Origin: Manganibacter manganicus
GTDB lineage: Bacteria > Pseudomonadota > Alphaproteobacteria > Rhizobiales > Rhizobiaceae
DNA length: 64,000 nucleotides
NCBI RefSeq assembly: GCF_002075885.1
Contig: NZ_MDET01000023.1
Location: forward strand, 124,001 to 188,000
Reading direction: 5' to 3'
The first letter of the stretch is position 1; the number at the start of each line of letters is the position of its first letter. Shown here piece by piece: positions 49,791-57,462 of the stretch. Position numbers and translations under genes: made by a program. Below the pieces are notes generated by a model. The model was not told the origin of the DNA and made no database searches. It saw only the letters and a list, made by a program, of their open reading frames with translations.

Positions 49791-50147
49791 ATGCGTGCAA
49801 TCGTGACATCTACCATTTTCGCCTTTGCCACGATGCTGGCCATGCCTGCCGGCGTCGCAACCGCCCAGGATATCGAGCTGCATCTGGGAAATGACGGACC
49901 GACAGTCCGGCTTCGCGACGATTGCGATCCGCGTCGTGAATATTGCCGGGATCGGGACGATCGCAGGGCATGGCGGCACAAATGCACGCCCGAGCGGGCG
50001 CTCGACAAGGCCAGCCGCATGGGCATACGCCGGGCGCGCATCGATCATATCGGGCATCGCAGCATAGAGGTGCGCGGGCGCTCGCATGGCGAACGCGTGA
50101 GCGTGCGCTTCGATCGAAGGAGCAGCCGTTGCCGCGTGCTGGGCTAG
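49791..50147 (+). CDS. Small exported hypothetical protein, Arg-rich
   Basis: AACAGGAGATCG precedes an ATG that opens 118 residues. A signal peptide (MRAIVTSTIFAFATMLAMPAGVATA) leads into an Arg- and Asp-rich mature part with four cysteines (DDCDPRREYCRDRDD, HKCTPERA and RRSSRCRVLG). IRRARIDHIGHRSIEVRGRSHGERVSVRFDR resembles the second half of small periplasmic proteins seen in Rhizobiales, but I cannot name a family. A disulfide-bonded periplasmic protein is likely. It is divergent from the dehydratase and followed by two palindromic repeats. Confidence 0.7.
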   Translation: MRAIVTSTIFAFATMLAMPAGVATAQDIELHLGNDGPTVRLRDDCDPRREYCRDRDDRRAWRHKCTPERALDKASRMGIRRARIDHIGHRSIEVRGRSHGERVSVRFDRRSSRCRVLG

Positions 50148-50196
50148 AGCATCGGACCGAAAAGTGGAATCCGGGTTTCGGCTTGTTCCGATGCTC
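50147..50196. repeat. Palindromic intergenic repeat (GAGCATCGGA type)
   Basis: Outer arms GAGCATCGGA (50147-50156) and TCCGATGCTC (50187-50196) are perfect, and an inner CCGAAA/TTTCGG stem surrounds AGTGGAATCCGGG. A diverged copy of the core is at 33353-33397. It starts at the stop codon of the preceding gene, so it is also a likely transcript-end hairpin. Confidence 0.75.
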
Positions 50197-50206
50197 CATC
50201 AAAGTG

Positions 50207-50246
50207 TTGGAGCGTTGTGCATTCAATTGAACGCACGGTGCTCTAA
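50207..50246. repeat. Second palindromic repeat (AATTGAA-centred)
   Basis: TTGGAGCGTTGTGCATTCAA is followed directly by TTGAACGCACGGTGCTCTAA, an imperfect inverted repeat centred on TCAATTGA. It lies 10 bases after the preceding repeat, forming a composite element. Confidence 0.65.
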
Positions 50247-50271
50247 GCCGCGACGAAATAAACGCCCGGCT

Positions 50272-50592
50272 CTACCCCAGCAGCGCACGCTTGCGCTTGG
50301 CGCCGCCGGCCTTGCGCCAGGTTTCAAACCTGTGGCTGGCCGCGGTGAATGAAATCTTCATCGACTGCGCAACGGAATAGCGCGACTTGCCTTCATCGAA
50401 CATGCGATAGCAGCGTTCGACGCCATCCTTGGTCAGCTTGCCGTCAGCCGTCTTGTTATGCGGGTTGGCGGGATCGGCCTCGTCGATCCTCTGGGCCACC
50501 ATTGTCTTCAGACGCTGGAGGTCGGCTTCGATGGAAGCGATCAGTTCGAGCACCGGCTTGGGGTCGAAGGAATTCTTGTGCGGTTGGGTCAT
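50272..50592 (-). CDS. Hypothetical protein with helix-turn-helix-like C-terminus
   Basis: The 106-residue protein has an N-terminal helical region (KPVLELIASIEADLQRLKTMVAQRID) and a C-terminal part, DGVERCYRMFDEGKSRYSVAQSMKISFTAASHRFETWRKAGG, that reads like a resolvase-type helix-turn-helix with GKSRYSVAQ in place of the turn. I cannot assign a family, though such short proteins recur in Rhizobiales. The start is placed at the ATG at 50592. It is divergent from mbfA, whose promoter lies 66-120 bases away, so the two might share control by Irr. Confidence 0.65.
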   Translation of the reverse strand: MTQPHKNSFDPKPVLELIASIEADLQRLKTMVAQRIDEADPANPHNKTADGKLTKDGVERCYRMFDEGKSRYSVAQSMKISFTAASHRFETWRKAGGAKRKRALLG

Positions 50593-50669
50593 CGGACCTG
50601 CCTTTCGCGAGCCGTTTATATAGGCAAAGGCTTGCCGATATAAAGACCGCGTGCCTTGCAACCGCATGG

Positions 50670-50698
50670 TTGACCCAACCACGACATTTGCCTAGATT
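50670..50698 (+). promoter_or_regulatory. mbfA promoter
   Basis: TTGACC (50670-50675) and TAGATT (50693-50698) are separated by exactly 17 bases. The iron box overlaps the -10 end, as expected for repression. The start codon follows 31 bases later. Confidence 0.6.
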
Positions 50699-50712
50699 AG
50701 AACTATTCTAAA
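50696..50712. promoter_or_regulatory. Iron control element (Irr box)
   Basis: ATTAGAA-cta-TTCTAAA matches the rhizobial ICE consensus (TTTAGAA-N3-TTCTAAA) at 13 of 14 arm positions. It is the centre of a longer palindrome (50691-50717) whose outer arms are CCTAG and CTAGG. Irr binding here would block mbfA transcription when iron is scarce. Confidence 0.75.
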
Positions 50713-50728
50713 CTAGGTAAGAATTTGC

Positions 50729-51712
50729 ATGCTTTCCCGTGTTTTCGGCTTTGGCCGCCGCAGCTTCGATTCACTATCGGAGCAGGAAGTCCTGGCGCTT
50801 GCCATTTCGTCGGAAGAGGACGACGCGCGCATCTACCGCGCCTATGCAGACGGGTTGCGAGACGAGTTCCCGCAATCGGCCAAGGTATTCGAGGAGATGG
50901 CGCTCGAGGAGGATGGTCACCGGGCATCGCTGATCGAACTGCACCGCACACGTTTCGGCGAACGCATCCCGCTGATCCGGCGCGAGCATGTGCGTGGCTA
51001 TTACCAGCGCAAGCCGGACTGGCTGGTGCGGCCGCTCGGCATCGAACATGTACGTGCCCAGGCCACCGCCATGGAACGGCAGGCGCAGCTTTTCTACGCC
51101 GAAGCGCAGAAGCGGGCAGGCGATGCCGCGACCCGCAAACTGCTCGGCGATCTTGCCGCCGCGGAACAGGGCCATGAGACACTGGCCGAAGACCTCGAGC
51201 GCAAGCATGTGCCCGGCAAGGTGAAGGCCGAGGAAACCGAGGCCGAGAGGCGGCAGTTCATCCTGACCTATGTGCAGCCGGGGCTGGCCGGCCTGATGGA
51301 CGGCTCGGTCTCGACGCTGGCGCCTATCTTTGCCGCCGCCTTTGCCACGCACGACACCTGGCAGACTTTTCTTGTCGGCCTCGCCGCCTCGATCGGCGCC
51401 GGCATCTCGATGGGCTTCACCGAGGTCGCCTCCGACGACGGCAGGCTTTCAGGGCGCGGTTCGCCGATCAAGCGCGGACTGGCCACCGGCATCATGACGG
51501 CACTTGGCGGATTGGGCCACGCGCTGCCCTATCTCATCCCGCATTTCTGGATGGCGACGGGCGTGGCGGCAATCGTGGTGTTCTTCGAATTGTGGGCCAT
51601 CGCCTTCGTGCAGAACCGCTACATGGAAACGCCGTTCCTGCGCGCCGCCTTCCAGGTGGTGCTGGGCGGCGCGCTGGTGTTCGCGGCGGGTATCCTGATC
51701 GGCAATGCGTAA
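50729..51712 (+). CDS. mbfA: Membrane-bound ferritin MbfA (rubrerythrin-VIT1 fusion)
   Basis: The 327-residue protein joins an N-terminal rubrerythrin/ferritin-like diiron domain (residues 15-165, with [14 protein letters not shown] and [10 protein letters not shown] carrying Glu/His ligands) to a C-terminal VIT1/CCC1-type membrane domain (from about 178, [24 protein letters not shown]). This is the MbfA architecture, which exports iron and protects against iron and acid/peroxide stress in Agrobacterium and Bradyrhizobium. An Irr box overlaps its promoter. All ligand positions look intact. Confidence 0.93.
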   Translation: MLSRVFGFGRRSFDSLSEQEVLALAISSEEDDARIYRAYADGLRDEFPQSAKVFEEMALEEDGHRASLIELHRTRFGERIPLIRREHVRGYYQRKPDWLVRPLGIEHVRAQATAMERQAQLFYAEAQKRAGDAATRKLLGDLAAAEQGHETLAEDLERKHVPGKVKAEETEAERRQFILTYVQPGLAGLMDGSVSTLAPIFAAAFATHDTWQTFLVGLAASIGAGISMGFTEVASDDGRLSGRGSPIKRGLATGIMTALGGLGHALPYLIPHFWMATGVAAIVVFFELWAIAFVQNRYMETPFLRAAFQVVLGGALVFAAGILIGNA

Positions 51713-51717
51713 GGGCA

Positions 51718-52062
51718 TCAGCCGTTGACGGCGCGGCTGTCGGTGGGAGCCTCAGCGCGTTCGGTGAGGCCGTAGTCGCGCACGACATGGGCAATACGTA
51801 GCCTGTAACCGGCAAATACGCCGCCACGGCCAGCCTTTTGCGCCTGCCGATGCTCCTCCGTGTTGCGCCAGACTTTCACCGCCTCCTCGTCGCGCCAGAA
51901 GGAGAGCGACAGGATGCGGCTGGGATCGGCAAGGCTCTGGAAACGCTCGATCGAGATAAAACCGTCAATGTCATCAAGCAGCGGCCTGAGATCGGCGGCA
52001 ATGCCGAGATAGGCGTCTCGTTTTCCAGCGGCAGGCTCGACCTCGAAGATGACCGCGATCAT
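51718..52062 (-). CDS. Antibiotic biosynthesis monooxygenase (ABM) domain protein
   Basis: The 114-residue product has the ABM/dimeric alpha-beta barrel pattern: MIAVIFEVEPAAGKRDAYLGIAADL, GFISIERFQSL and ILSLSFWRDEEAVKVWRNTEEHRQAQKAGR, with the conserved SFW and HR residues. These small barrels oxidise aromatic or quinoid substrates or act in haem chemistry; the role here is unknown. The start overlaps the NIPSNAP gene stop (ATGA), so the two are co-translated and likely act together. Confidence 0.87.
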   Translation of the reverse strand: MIAVIFEVEPAAGKRDAYLGIAADLRPLLDDIDGFISIERFQSLADPSRILSLSFWRDEEAVKVWRNTEEHRQAQKAGRGGVFAGYRLRIAHVVRDYGLTERAEAPTDSRAVNG

Positions 52063-52391
52063 GGCAACACCTGCGGCGCATGCGGGCCGGAGACCAGTTT
52101 CAGGAAAATGCGGTCTTCCTTGAAGATGAAGCGTTCACGTCGCGCGAAATCGTAGTTCGCCTTGCCCAACGGATGCGCGCTCAGCCGCGCTCGATAGGCC
52201 TCGTAGGCCGCCAGGCTTTCGATATTGTAGATGCCGTAGGCCGTCGTCGCAGAGCCCTCATGCGGCGCAAAATACCCGACCAGATCGGCGCCGCAACCTG
52301 GAATGGCCTGCCCCCAATTGCGGGCATATTCCTCGAACGCCTCCTTTTTGAATGGATCGATTTCGTAGCGGATGAAGCAGGTGATGGTCAT
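52059..52391 (-). CDS. NIPSNAP family protein
   Basis: The 110-residue product, taken from the ATG at 52391, has the NIPSNAP barrel: TCFIRYEIDPFKKEAFEEYARNWGQAIPGCGADLVGYFAPHEGS, then AYGIYNIESLAAYEAYRARL and the RRERFIFKEDRIFLK strand. NIPSNAP proteins belong to the same dimeric alpha-beta barrel superfamily as ABM. The gene is first in the two-gene operon and divergent from an ArsR-type regulator. Two operator-like repeats lie in the shared upstream region. The substrate is unknown. Confidence 0.88.
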   Translation of the reverse strand: MTITCFIRYEIDPFKKEAFEEYARNWGQAIPGCGADLVGYFAPHEGSATTAYGIYNIESLAAYEAYRARLSAHPLGKANYDFARRERFIFKEDRIFLKLVSGPHAPQVLP

Positions 52392-52423
52392 TGTTCGTTC
52401 CTCGCAAGGGCTTGTTCTGACAG

Positions 52424-52505
52424 TTCGATGGAAAGCGAAGCATTGCCGCTTGCCACGATGTGACAATAGTGGTCCCATGACATCAATGCTTCGATGGAGA
52501 GCGAA
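52424..52505. promoter_or_regulatory. Duplicated operator-like repeats between NIPSNAP and arsR genes
   Basis: TTCGATGGAAAGCGAA (52424-52439) and TTCGATGGAGAGCGAA (52490-52505) differ at one base, and each has TTCG/CGAA arms. The longer inverted pair CGAAGCATTG (52436-52445) and CAATGCTTCG (52484-52493) joins them. One copy lies near each gene start, so both are good candidates for binding by the divergent ArsR regulator. Confidence 0.6.
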
Positions 52506-52507
52506 CT

Positions 52508-53214
52508 ATGAACGACAGATTGAAGGACGGACCGGACATTGCCCGAATCGCCAGCCTGGTCGGTGATCCCGCCCGCGCCAATATGCTGACCGCGCTGATG
52601 GCCGGTTCGGCTCTTACCGCCAGCGAACTGGCGCTGGAGGCCGGTGTCCGCCTGCCGACGGCGAGCTCGCATCTCGCCAAGCTGATGGATGGCGGCTTGC
52701 TGACCGTAGCGAGTGAGGGCCGCCACCGCTATTACGGGATTTCAGGCCCGCAGGTCGCCGGCATGCTGGAAGCGATCATGGGTGTTGCCGCCAGCGTCGG
52801 ACCGAAACGGGTGCGGCCCGGCCCGCGCGAACCAAAAATGCGCGAAGCGCGCGTGTGCTACGATCATCTTGCCGGCGAGCAGGCGGTGAAAATGCTGGAC
52901 AGTCTGCTCTCACGAGAAATCCTGATACGGGAGGGCCAGAGCCTCAAGCTCGGCACAGGCGGCGCGGCGCATTTTTCGGCCATCGGCATCGATGTCGATG
53001 AAAGCGCCAGATCCGGCGTCCGGTCTGCCGCACCTGTCTCGACTGGAGCGTGCGCCGCTCGCATCTGGCCGGGCGGCTGGGCGCGGCCATTCTCGACAAG
53101 ATTCTCGCCGAGAAATGGGCGCGCCGCGAAAAAGACAGCCGCGTCGTCACCTTCTCGCCAAAGGGGCGGATGGAATTCGCGCGCATGTTCGAACTCGACG
53201 CGGTTTCCGGGTAA
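52508..53214 (+). pseudogene. ArsR-family regulator with a frameshift in the C-terminal third
   Basis: The N-terminal winged helix domain (ASLVGDPARANMLTALMAGSALTASELALEAGVRLPTASSHLAKLMDGGLL) is intact. Around 52999-53005 the frame slips: the 3' continuation RPVCRTCLDWSVRR to RMFELDAVSG, ending TAA at 53212-53214, is in the -1 frame. This tail is typical of this regulator type. One missing base near GATGAAAGCG explains it. Unrepaired, the original frame runs to 53323 with an unrelated tail over the ligD 3' end. The DNA-binding domain could still work; the lost part holds the conserved CxxC. A sequencing error cannot be excluded. It is divergent from the NIPSNAP-ABM operon. Confidence 0.75.
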
Positions 53215-53219
53215 AAGTT

Positions 53220-55736
53220 CTACGTTCGTTTCAAGGCCTTCGCCTTGTCGAAAAAATCCTTCCATGGATCGTCTCCGGCAAGCCGTTTCAGCGTGGTCTT
53301 GTCGCCCAGCGGAAAGGCGTTAGGCGCAACGCCGTCCTCGATCTCCGCCCACGTCACCGGCATTGAGATCGTCGCCCCTTTTTTGGCGCGGGAAGAATAG
53401 GGCGCCACTGTTGTCGAGCCACGGCCGTTGCGCAGATAATCGATGAAAATCCTGCCCTTGCGCGCCTTTTTCGATAGGGTCGCCGTAAAGCGCTCCGGCT
53501 CGGCCTGTTCCATGGCGCGGGCAAAGTCATGTGCAAAACCCTTGACCTCATCCCAACCGGCCTTGGGTTCCAGGGGAACCACAACATGATAGCCCTTGCC
53601 GCCGGACGTCTTGACGAAAACCGGCAGAGCCAGCTCCTCCAGTCTGTCGCGTATATCCATGGCGGCCTGCCGCACCATATCGACCGCAACGCCCTCGTCG
53701 GGATCGAGATCGAAGACGATCTGGTCGGGCGTGTTGATCTCCTCGACCTTGCAGCCCCAGACGTGGATTTCCACCACGCCCATCTGCACCAGTGCCGCGA
53801 TGCCGTCGAAATCCTTTAGGTAGAGGATTTCCTCGCCGTCCTCCGGGTCCTTCGACCTGAAGATTTTTTCGCTCATGCCGGCCGAAGCATGCTTCTGGAA
53901 GAAGCGCTGCCCGCCGACGCCGTCCGGTGCGCGCACGAGAGCCAGCGGCCGGCCGACGACGAATTGTTCCATGCGCGGCCAGACAAGGTCGTAATGCTCC
54001 AGCAGATCCTGCTTCGCCACCTTCTCGTCCGGCCATAGCAGTTTATCGGCGTTGGTGAGATTTATCGAGGTCTTCACTTCGGATTTCCCCTTCCCGGTCG
54101 AGCCGGTTCTTTCCGTCTTGCGCTTGCCGGCATTGGCGGCCGGCGGCTTCTCCCGCACCACTTCGTCCGCCGGCTTGTCCTCGCGCAACCCCTGGAAGGA
54201 GGCATGGCGAATGATACGGTCGGCTGTCCAGGAACGGAACTCCACCTCAGCCACCAGTTCCGGTTCAACCCAGACCAAGCCCTTGCCACCGGGCACCTTG
54301 GCACCAAAGGGCGATTTTTTTGCCTTCAGGGCATCGAGTTTTTTCTTGAGGTCGTCGCCGGTCTTGGTGGAAAAGCCGGTGCCGACACGTCCGGCATAGT
54401 TCAGCTTGCCGCCCTCGTGATAGCCGACCAGCAGCGAACGCAGGCCGCGCCCGGTCTTGTCCGAGGGCAGGTAGCCGCCAACGACGAATTCCTGCCGTTG
54501 GGTGCATTTCGACTTTATCCACACGCTGGTCCGGCCCGACCTGTATGGCGCGTCGGCACGCTTGGAGACCACGCCCTCCAGCCCCATGCGGCAGGCATGC
54601 TTCAACATCAGCTTTCCAGGCTCGGAAAAATGATCGGAAAGCCGCACCATGGCATCGTCGGGCAGGTTTTCGAGCAATTCGCGAAGCCGCTCCTTGCGCT
54701 CGACCAGCGGTTCCTTGCGCAAATCCTCGCCGTCCAGCCGCAGCAGGTCAAAGACGTAGTAGATCATGCGGGTGGTGCGGCTGGCCGACAGGTCGGCCTG
54801 CAAAGCCGAAAAGGACGAGACGCCGTTATCGGCGAGCACCACGATTTCGCCGTCGAAGATTGCATCGGCGCATTTCAGCGACGCCAGCGCAGCCAGGATG
54901 TGCGGGCCGAAACGCTTCGTCCAGTCGAGGCCGGTGCGGGTGAGCAGACGGATTTCGATGCCGGCGATCTGCCCCTGCATGCGATAGCCGTCGAACTTCA
55001 CCTCATGCAGCCACTCATTGCCGGACGGGGCGCTACGCCCCAGCGTCGCCAATGCCGGCTCAATGAAGTCGAGCTTTGCCGCCTTGGCGTGTTTTGCCTT
55101 GCCCGCCGCCGGCTTGTTCGAATGCCAGACCTGCGGTTTCTCGCCTTTCGCCGCCTTGCCGGCGCCGACCTCCTCAACGGTCAGGCCAGATTTCACCGAT
55201 GCCGGCGCTTCTTTCAGAATATCCTCGCCTGGCCGCGCCGCCGCATCGTCGGACTTGATCAACAGCCAATTGTCTTTTTTTTCGCCGCTGCGCGGCTTCA
55301 ACCGCACCAGATGCCATTTGCCTTTGAGCTTGTGGCCATGCAGTTCGAAATCGATATGCCCCTTCTTCATGCCGGCGGCCGGATCATGTTCCGGCTGCCA
55401 GGTGCCTTCATCCCAAACGATCACCGCACCGCCGCCATATTCGCCTTTGGGGATCGTGCCCTCGAACGGCGCATAATCGATCGGGTGATCCTCGACGTGA
55501 ACGGCGAGCCGCTTCTCGTGCGGATCGAGACTGGGGCCGCGGGTGACCGCCCAACTCCACAGCACGCCGGCACGCTCAAGGCGCAAATCGTAGTGCAATC
55601 TCGTCGCCGCATGCTTGTGGATGACGAATATGCCGCCGCCCTGCTTCTTTGCCCGCGTTCGCACGGCCTTGCCGGCGGGCTCAGCAGTTTTGGAGAAATC
55701 GCGCTTGGCACGGTATTTTTCGAGGGTGTCAGCCAT
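53220..55736 (-). CDS. ligD: ATP-dependent DNA ligase D
   Basis: LigD carries out the end-processing and ligation steps of bacterial non-homologous end joining. The 838-residue product shows the order phosphoesterase (residues 30-150, HKHAATRLHYDLRLE and FEGTIPKGEYGGG), ligase (nucleotidyl lysine Lys247 in EVKFDGYR), then polymerase-primase (about 555-838, FDLDPDEG with the catalytic Asp pair and GGKGYHVVVPL). The start at 55736 begins MADTLEKYRAKRDF. All three catalytic domains are complete. Its Ku partner is encoded 63 bases upstream on the same strand. Confidence 0.97.
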   Translation of the reverse strand: MADTLEKYRAKRDFSKTAEPAGKAVRTRAKKQGGGIFVIHKHAATRLHYDLRLERAGVLWSWAVTRGPSLDPHEKRLAVHVEDHPIDYAPFEGTIPKGEYGGGAVIVWDEGTWQPEHDPAAGMKKGHIDFELHGHKLKGKWHLVRLKPRSGEKKDNWLLIKSDDAAARPGEDILKEAPASVKSGLTVEEVGAGKAAKGEKPQVWHSNKPAAGKAKHAKAAKLDFIEPALATLGRSAPSGNEWLHEVKFDGYRMQGQIAGIEIRLLTRTGLDWTKRFGPHILAALASLKCADAIFDGEIVVLADNGVSSFSALQADLSASRTTRMIYYVFDLLRLDGEDLRKEPLVERKERLRELLENLPDDAMVRLSDHFSEPGKLMLKHACRMGLEGVVSKRADAPYRSGRTSVWIKSKCTQRQEFVVGGYLPSDKTGRGLRSLLVGYHEGGKLNYAGRVGTGFSTKTGDDLKKKLDALKAKKSPFGAKVPGGKGLVWVEPELVAEVEFRSWTADRIIRHASFQGLREDKPADEVVREKPPAANAGKRKTERTGSTGKGKSEVKTSINLTNADKLLWPDEKVAKQDLLEHYDLVWPRMEQFVVGRPLALVRAPDGVGGQRFFQKHASAGMSEKIFRSKDPEDGEEILYLKDFDGIAALVQMGVVEIHVWGCKVEEINTPDQIVFDLDPDEGVAVDMVRQAAMDIRDRLEELALPVFVKTSGGKGYHVVVPLEPKAGWDEVKGFAHDFARAMEQAEPERFTATLSKKARKGRIFIDYLRNGRGSTTVAPYSSRAKKGATISMPVTWAEIEDGVAPNAFPLGDKTTLKRLAGDDPWKDFFDKAKALKRT

Positions 55737-55799
55737 CACAGCCCGCCGTCGCGCCTGGTCGTTCGCTGGCACCCGTGAGCCGAAACAAAGCCGTCCGCA

Positions 55800-56651
55800 T
55801 CAGGCGGACTTCCGTTTCGTCTTCGCCGCCGGCGCCTTCTTCCTGGACGCTTTCGTTTCCTTTACCGCGTCATTGTCGGCGGCCAGGCTCTTCTTCAGTG
55901 CATCGAACAGATTGACGACATTCGATGGTTTTTCGGCCGTCCTGGCTTTCGGCGCCTTCTTGCCGGCCTTCTTGGCGCGGATCAGCTCAAGCAGTGCCTC
56001 GTCATATTTGTCCTCGAATTCGGATGGATCAAACCTGGTCGCCTTTTTCTCGATGATGTGCTCGGCAAGATCGATCATCTCCCTATCGGTTTTCACCGCC
56101 TTTATGTCGTCGAACACGGTGTCTGGCTGACGCACGATGTTGTTGTAGCGAAGCGTGGTGAGCACCATGCCCTTGCCGAGCGGTTCGATAACCACCGGCC
56201 GCTCGCGGCGGTAGAGCACGATACGGGCCAGCCCCGCCTTCTTCTTTGCCGCCATCGCTTCGCGAATAACGGCAAAGGCATCTTCCGAAACCTTGTCGGC
56301 GGGAGCCAGATAGTAGGGCGTGTCGAGATAAATCTGCTGGATCGAAGCTTTGTCGACAAAGCCATCGAGGCTCATCATGTTGGAGGATTCAATGGCAACG
56401 GCATCGATCTCGTCCTCTTCAATATGGACGAACTCGCCCTTATCGACCTCATAACCCTTGATCTCGTCGCCATCGTCGAGCGGTTTGCCCGTTTCGGCAT
56501 CGATATAGATGCGCTTCACCGGATTTCCCGTCTCGCGGTTGAGAATTCGGAAGGAAACCTTTTCGGCATGGCTGACGACATTGGTGAGTTCCACAGCGCA
56601 GGTGACCAGCGACAGCTTCAGATATCCTTTCCAGGCAGGACGCGGCGCCAT
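55800..56651 (-). CDS. ku: Ku protein (non-homologous end joining)
   Basis: Ku forms a homodimeric ring on broken DNA ends and recruits LigD. The 283-residue product begins APRPAWKGYLKLSLVTCAVELTNVV and contains the Ku core (RIYIDAETGKPLDD, YEVDKGEFVHIEEDEIDAVA, YYLAPADK) with a Lys-rich C-terminal tail (about residues 230-283). TGGAGTTTGCC precedes the ATG; a frame to 56852 adds unsupported residues. It is directly upstream of ligD, so the two form an operon. Rhizobia often have several ku copies; this is one. Confidence 0.96.
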   Translation of the reverse strand: MAPRPAWKGYLKLSLVTCAVELTNVVSHAEKVSFRILNRETGNPVKRIYIDAETGKPLDDGDEIKGYEVDKGEFVHIEEDEIDAVAIESSNMMSLDGFVDKASIQQIYLDTPYYLAPADKVSEDAFAVIREAMAAKKKAGLARIVLYRRERPVVIEPLGKGMVLTTLRYNNIVRQPDTVFDDIKAVKTDREMIDLAEHIIEKKATRFDPSEFEDKYDEALLELIRAKKAGKKAPKARTAEKPSNVVNLFDALKKSLAADNDAVKETKASRKKAPAAKTKRKSA

Positions 56652-56944
56652 GGCAAACTCCAGACGATTCGGGTTCGTGGTAGGAACGGGTTGGGCAAGC
56701 CGAGGTTCCATGCCGCGAAAGCGGAAAGAACCTCCCCGTCCGCAGGCGCCGCAAGTTGCTGAAATGCAACAGCTTTCAGAATGACGGCAAAAGGCGCTGA
56801 AAGACCGCGAATCAGCCGCATTCCCGCCACGAAGCGGGGCATTTCGACCCAAAGATTAACATCGCGTTCACCGAAGATTCACAGCTCGACGCTAATGTCA
56901 TTCTCACTTCGGGCGGGGTCCGAACGGGACAGGGATTGAGTGCC

Positions 56945-57085
56945 GTGAACTTCTTGACGCACCTTATCGGCTACGTTGCCGCCATCCGCGAATTCATCGC
57001 CCCGACTTACCGTCCCGAGCGCTATTACATGCGTGGTCCCGGCCCCGCCTGCCAGCGCCGACACCCGCGGCTCGGCGTTCAATGA
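56945..57085 (+). CDS. Candidate small protein, 46 aa (GTG start)
   Basis: A GTG at 56945 opens a 46-residue frame, too short for most gene finders, beginning NFLTHLIGYVAAIREFIAPT and continuing YRPERYYMRGPGPACQRRHP. A purine-rich AGGGA lies 11 bases upstream. The protein-like composition, with an amphipathic N-terminal helix and a basic Pro/Gly tail, suggests a real gene; I faintly recall similar short proteins in this order. Its end overlaps the stop of the DUF1850 gene on the other strand. Function unknown. Confidence 0.4.
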   Translation: MNFLTHLIGYVAAIREFIAPTYRPERYYMRGPGPACQRRHPRLGVQ

Positions 57086-57462
57086 GCCTTGCCTTGAGCA
57101 CGACCGTCACACGCCGTCACCACGGCCGGGTCTTGCGCCCGGCTGCCGAGCACCGTGCAACCATCTGACGTGCAGAGCGTCCAGCCTTCGCCCGTCGCCC
57201 CTGAGGCGGCGAGCACCAGCTTGTCCAGCGGCTTGACCTTCGGCGCATAGACCCACCAGCCATCCTTGAGCACCGAGCCTTCGGGCGGGTCCATTCCGGC
57301 GCCCGATCCCTTGATGCGCGCCTCGACCACCTGGAGGCCCGCCGGCGTCACTTGCCAGTGCTCTTCCCAGCGGGTCTTTTCCACCGAATGGGTCCAGGCC
57401 AGCGTGAAGACGGTTCCGGCCAGCACCGTGACCTTGCCAGCGGCGAGGATGCAGATGCTCAT
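57079..57462 (-). CDS. DUF1850 domain protein
   Basis: The 127-residue protein begins MSICILAAGKVTVLAGTVFTLAWTHSVEKTRWEEHWQVT and has the HSVEKT and GSGAGMDPPEG segments that define DUF1850. It has one N-terminal hydrophobic segment and may be exported. DUF1850 genes follow TRAP-TAXI permease genes in many proteobacteria; here its start overlaps the permease stop (ATGA). Its role in transport is not established. A longer frame upstream is only the shadow of the permease. Confidence 0.85.
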   Translation of the reverse strand: MSICILAAGKVTVLAGTVFTLAWTHSVEKTRWEEHWQVTPAGLQVVEARIKGSGAGMDPPEGSVLKDGWWVYAPKVKPLDKLVLAASGATGEGWTLCTSDGCTVLGSRAQDPAVVTACDGRAQGKAH

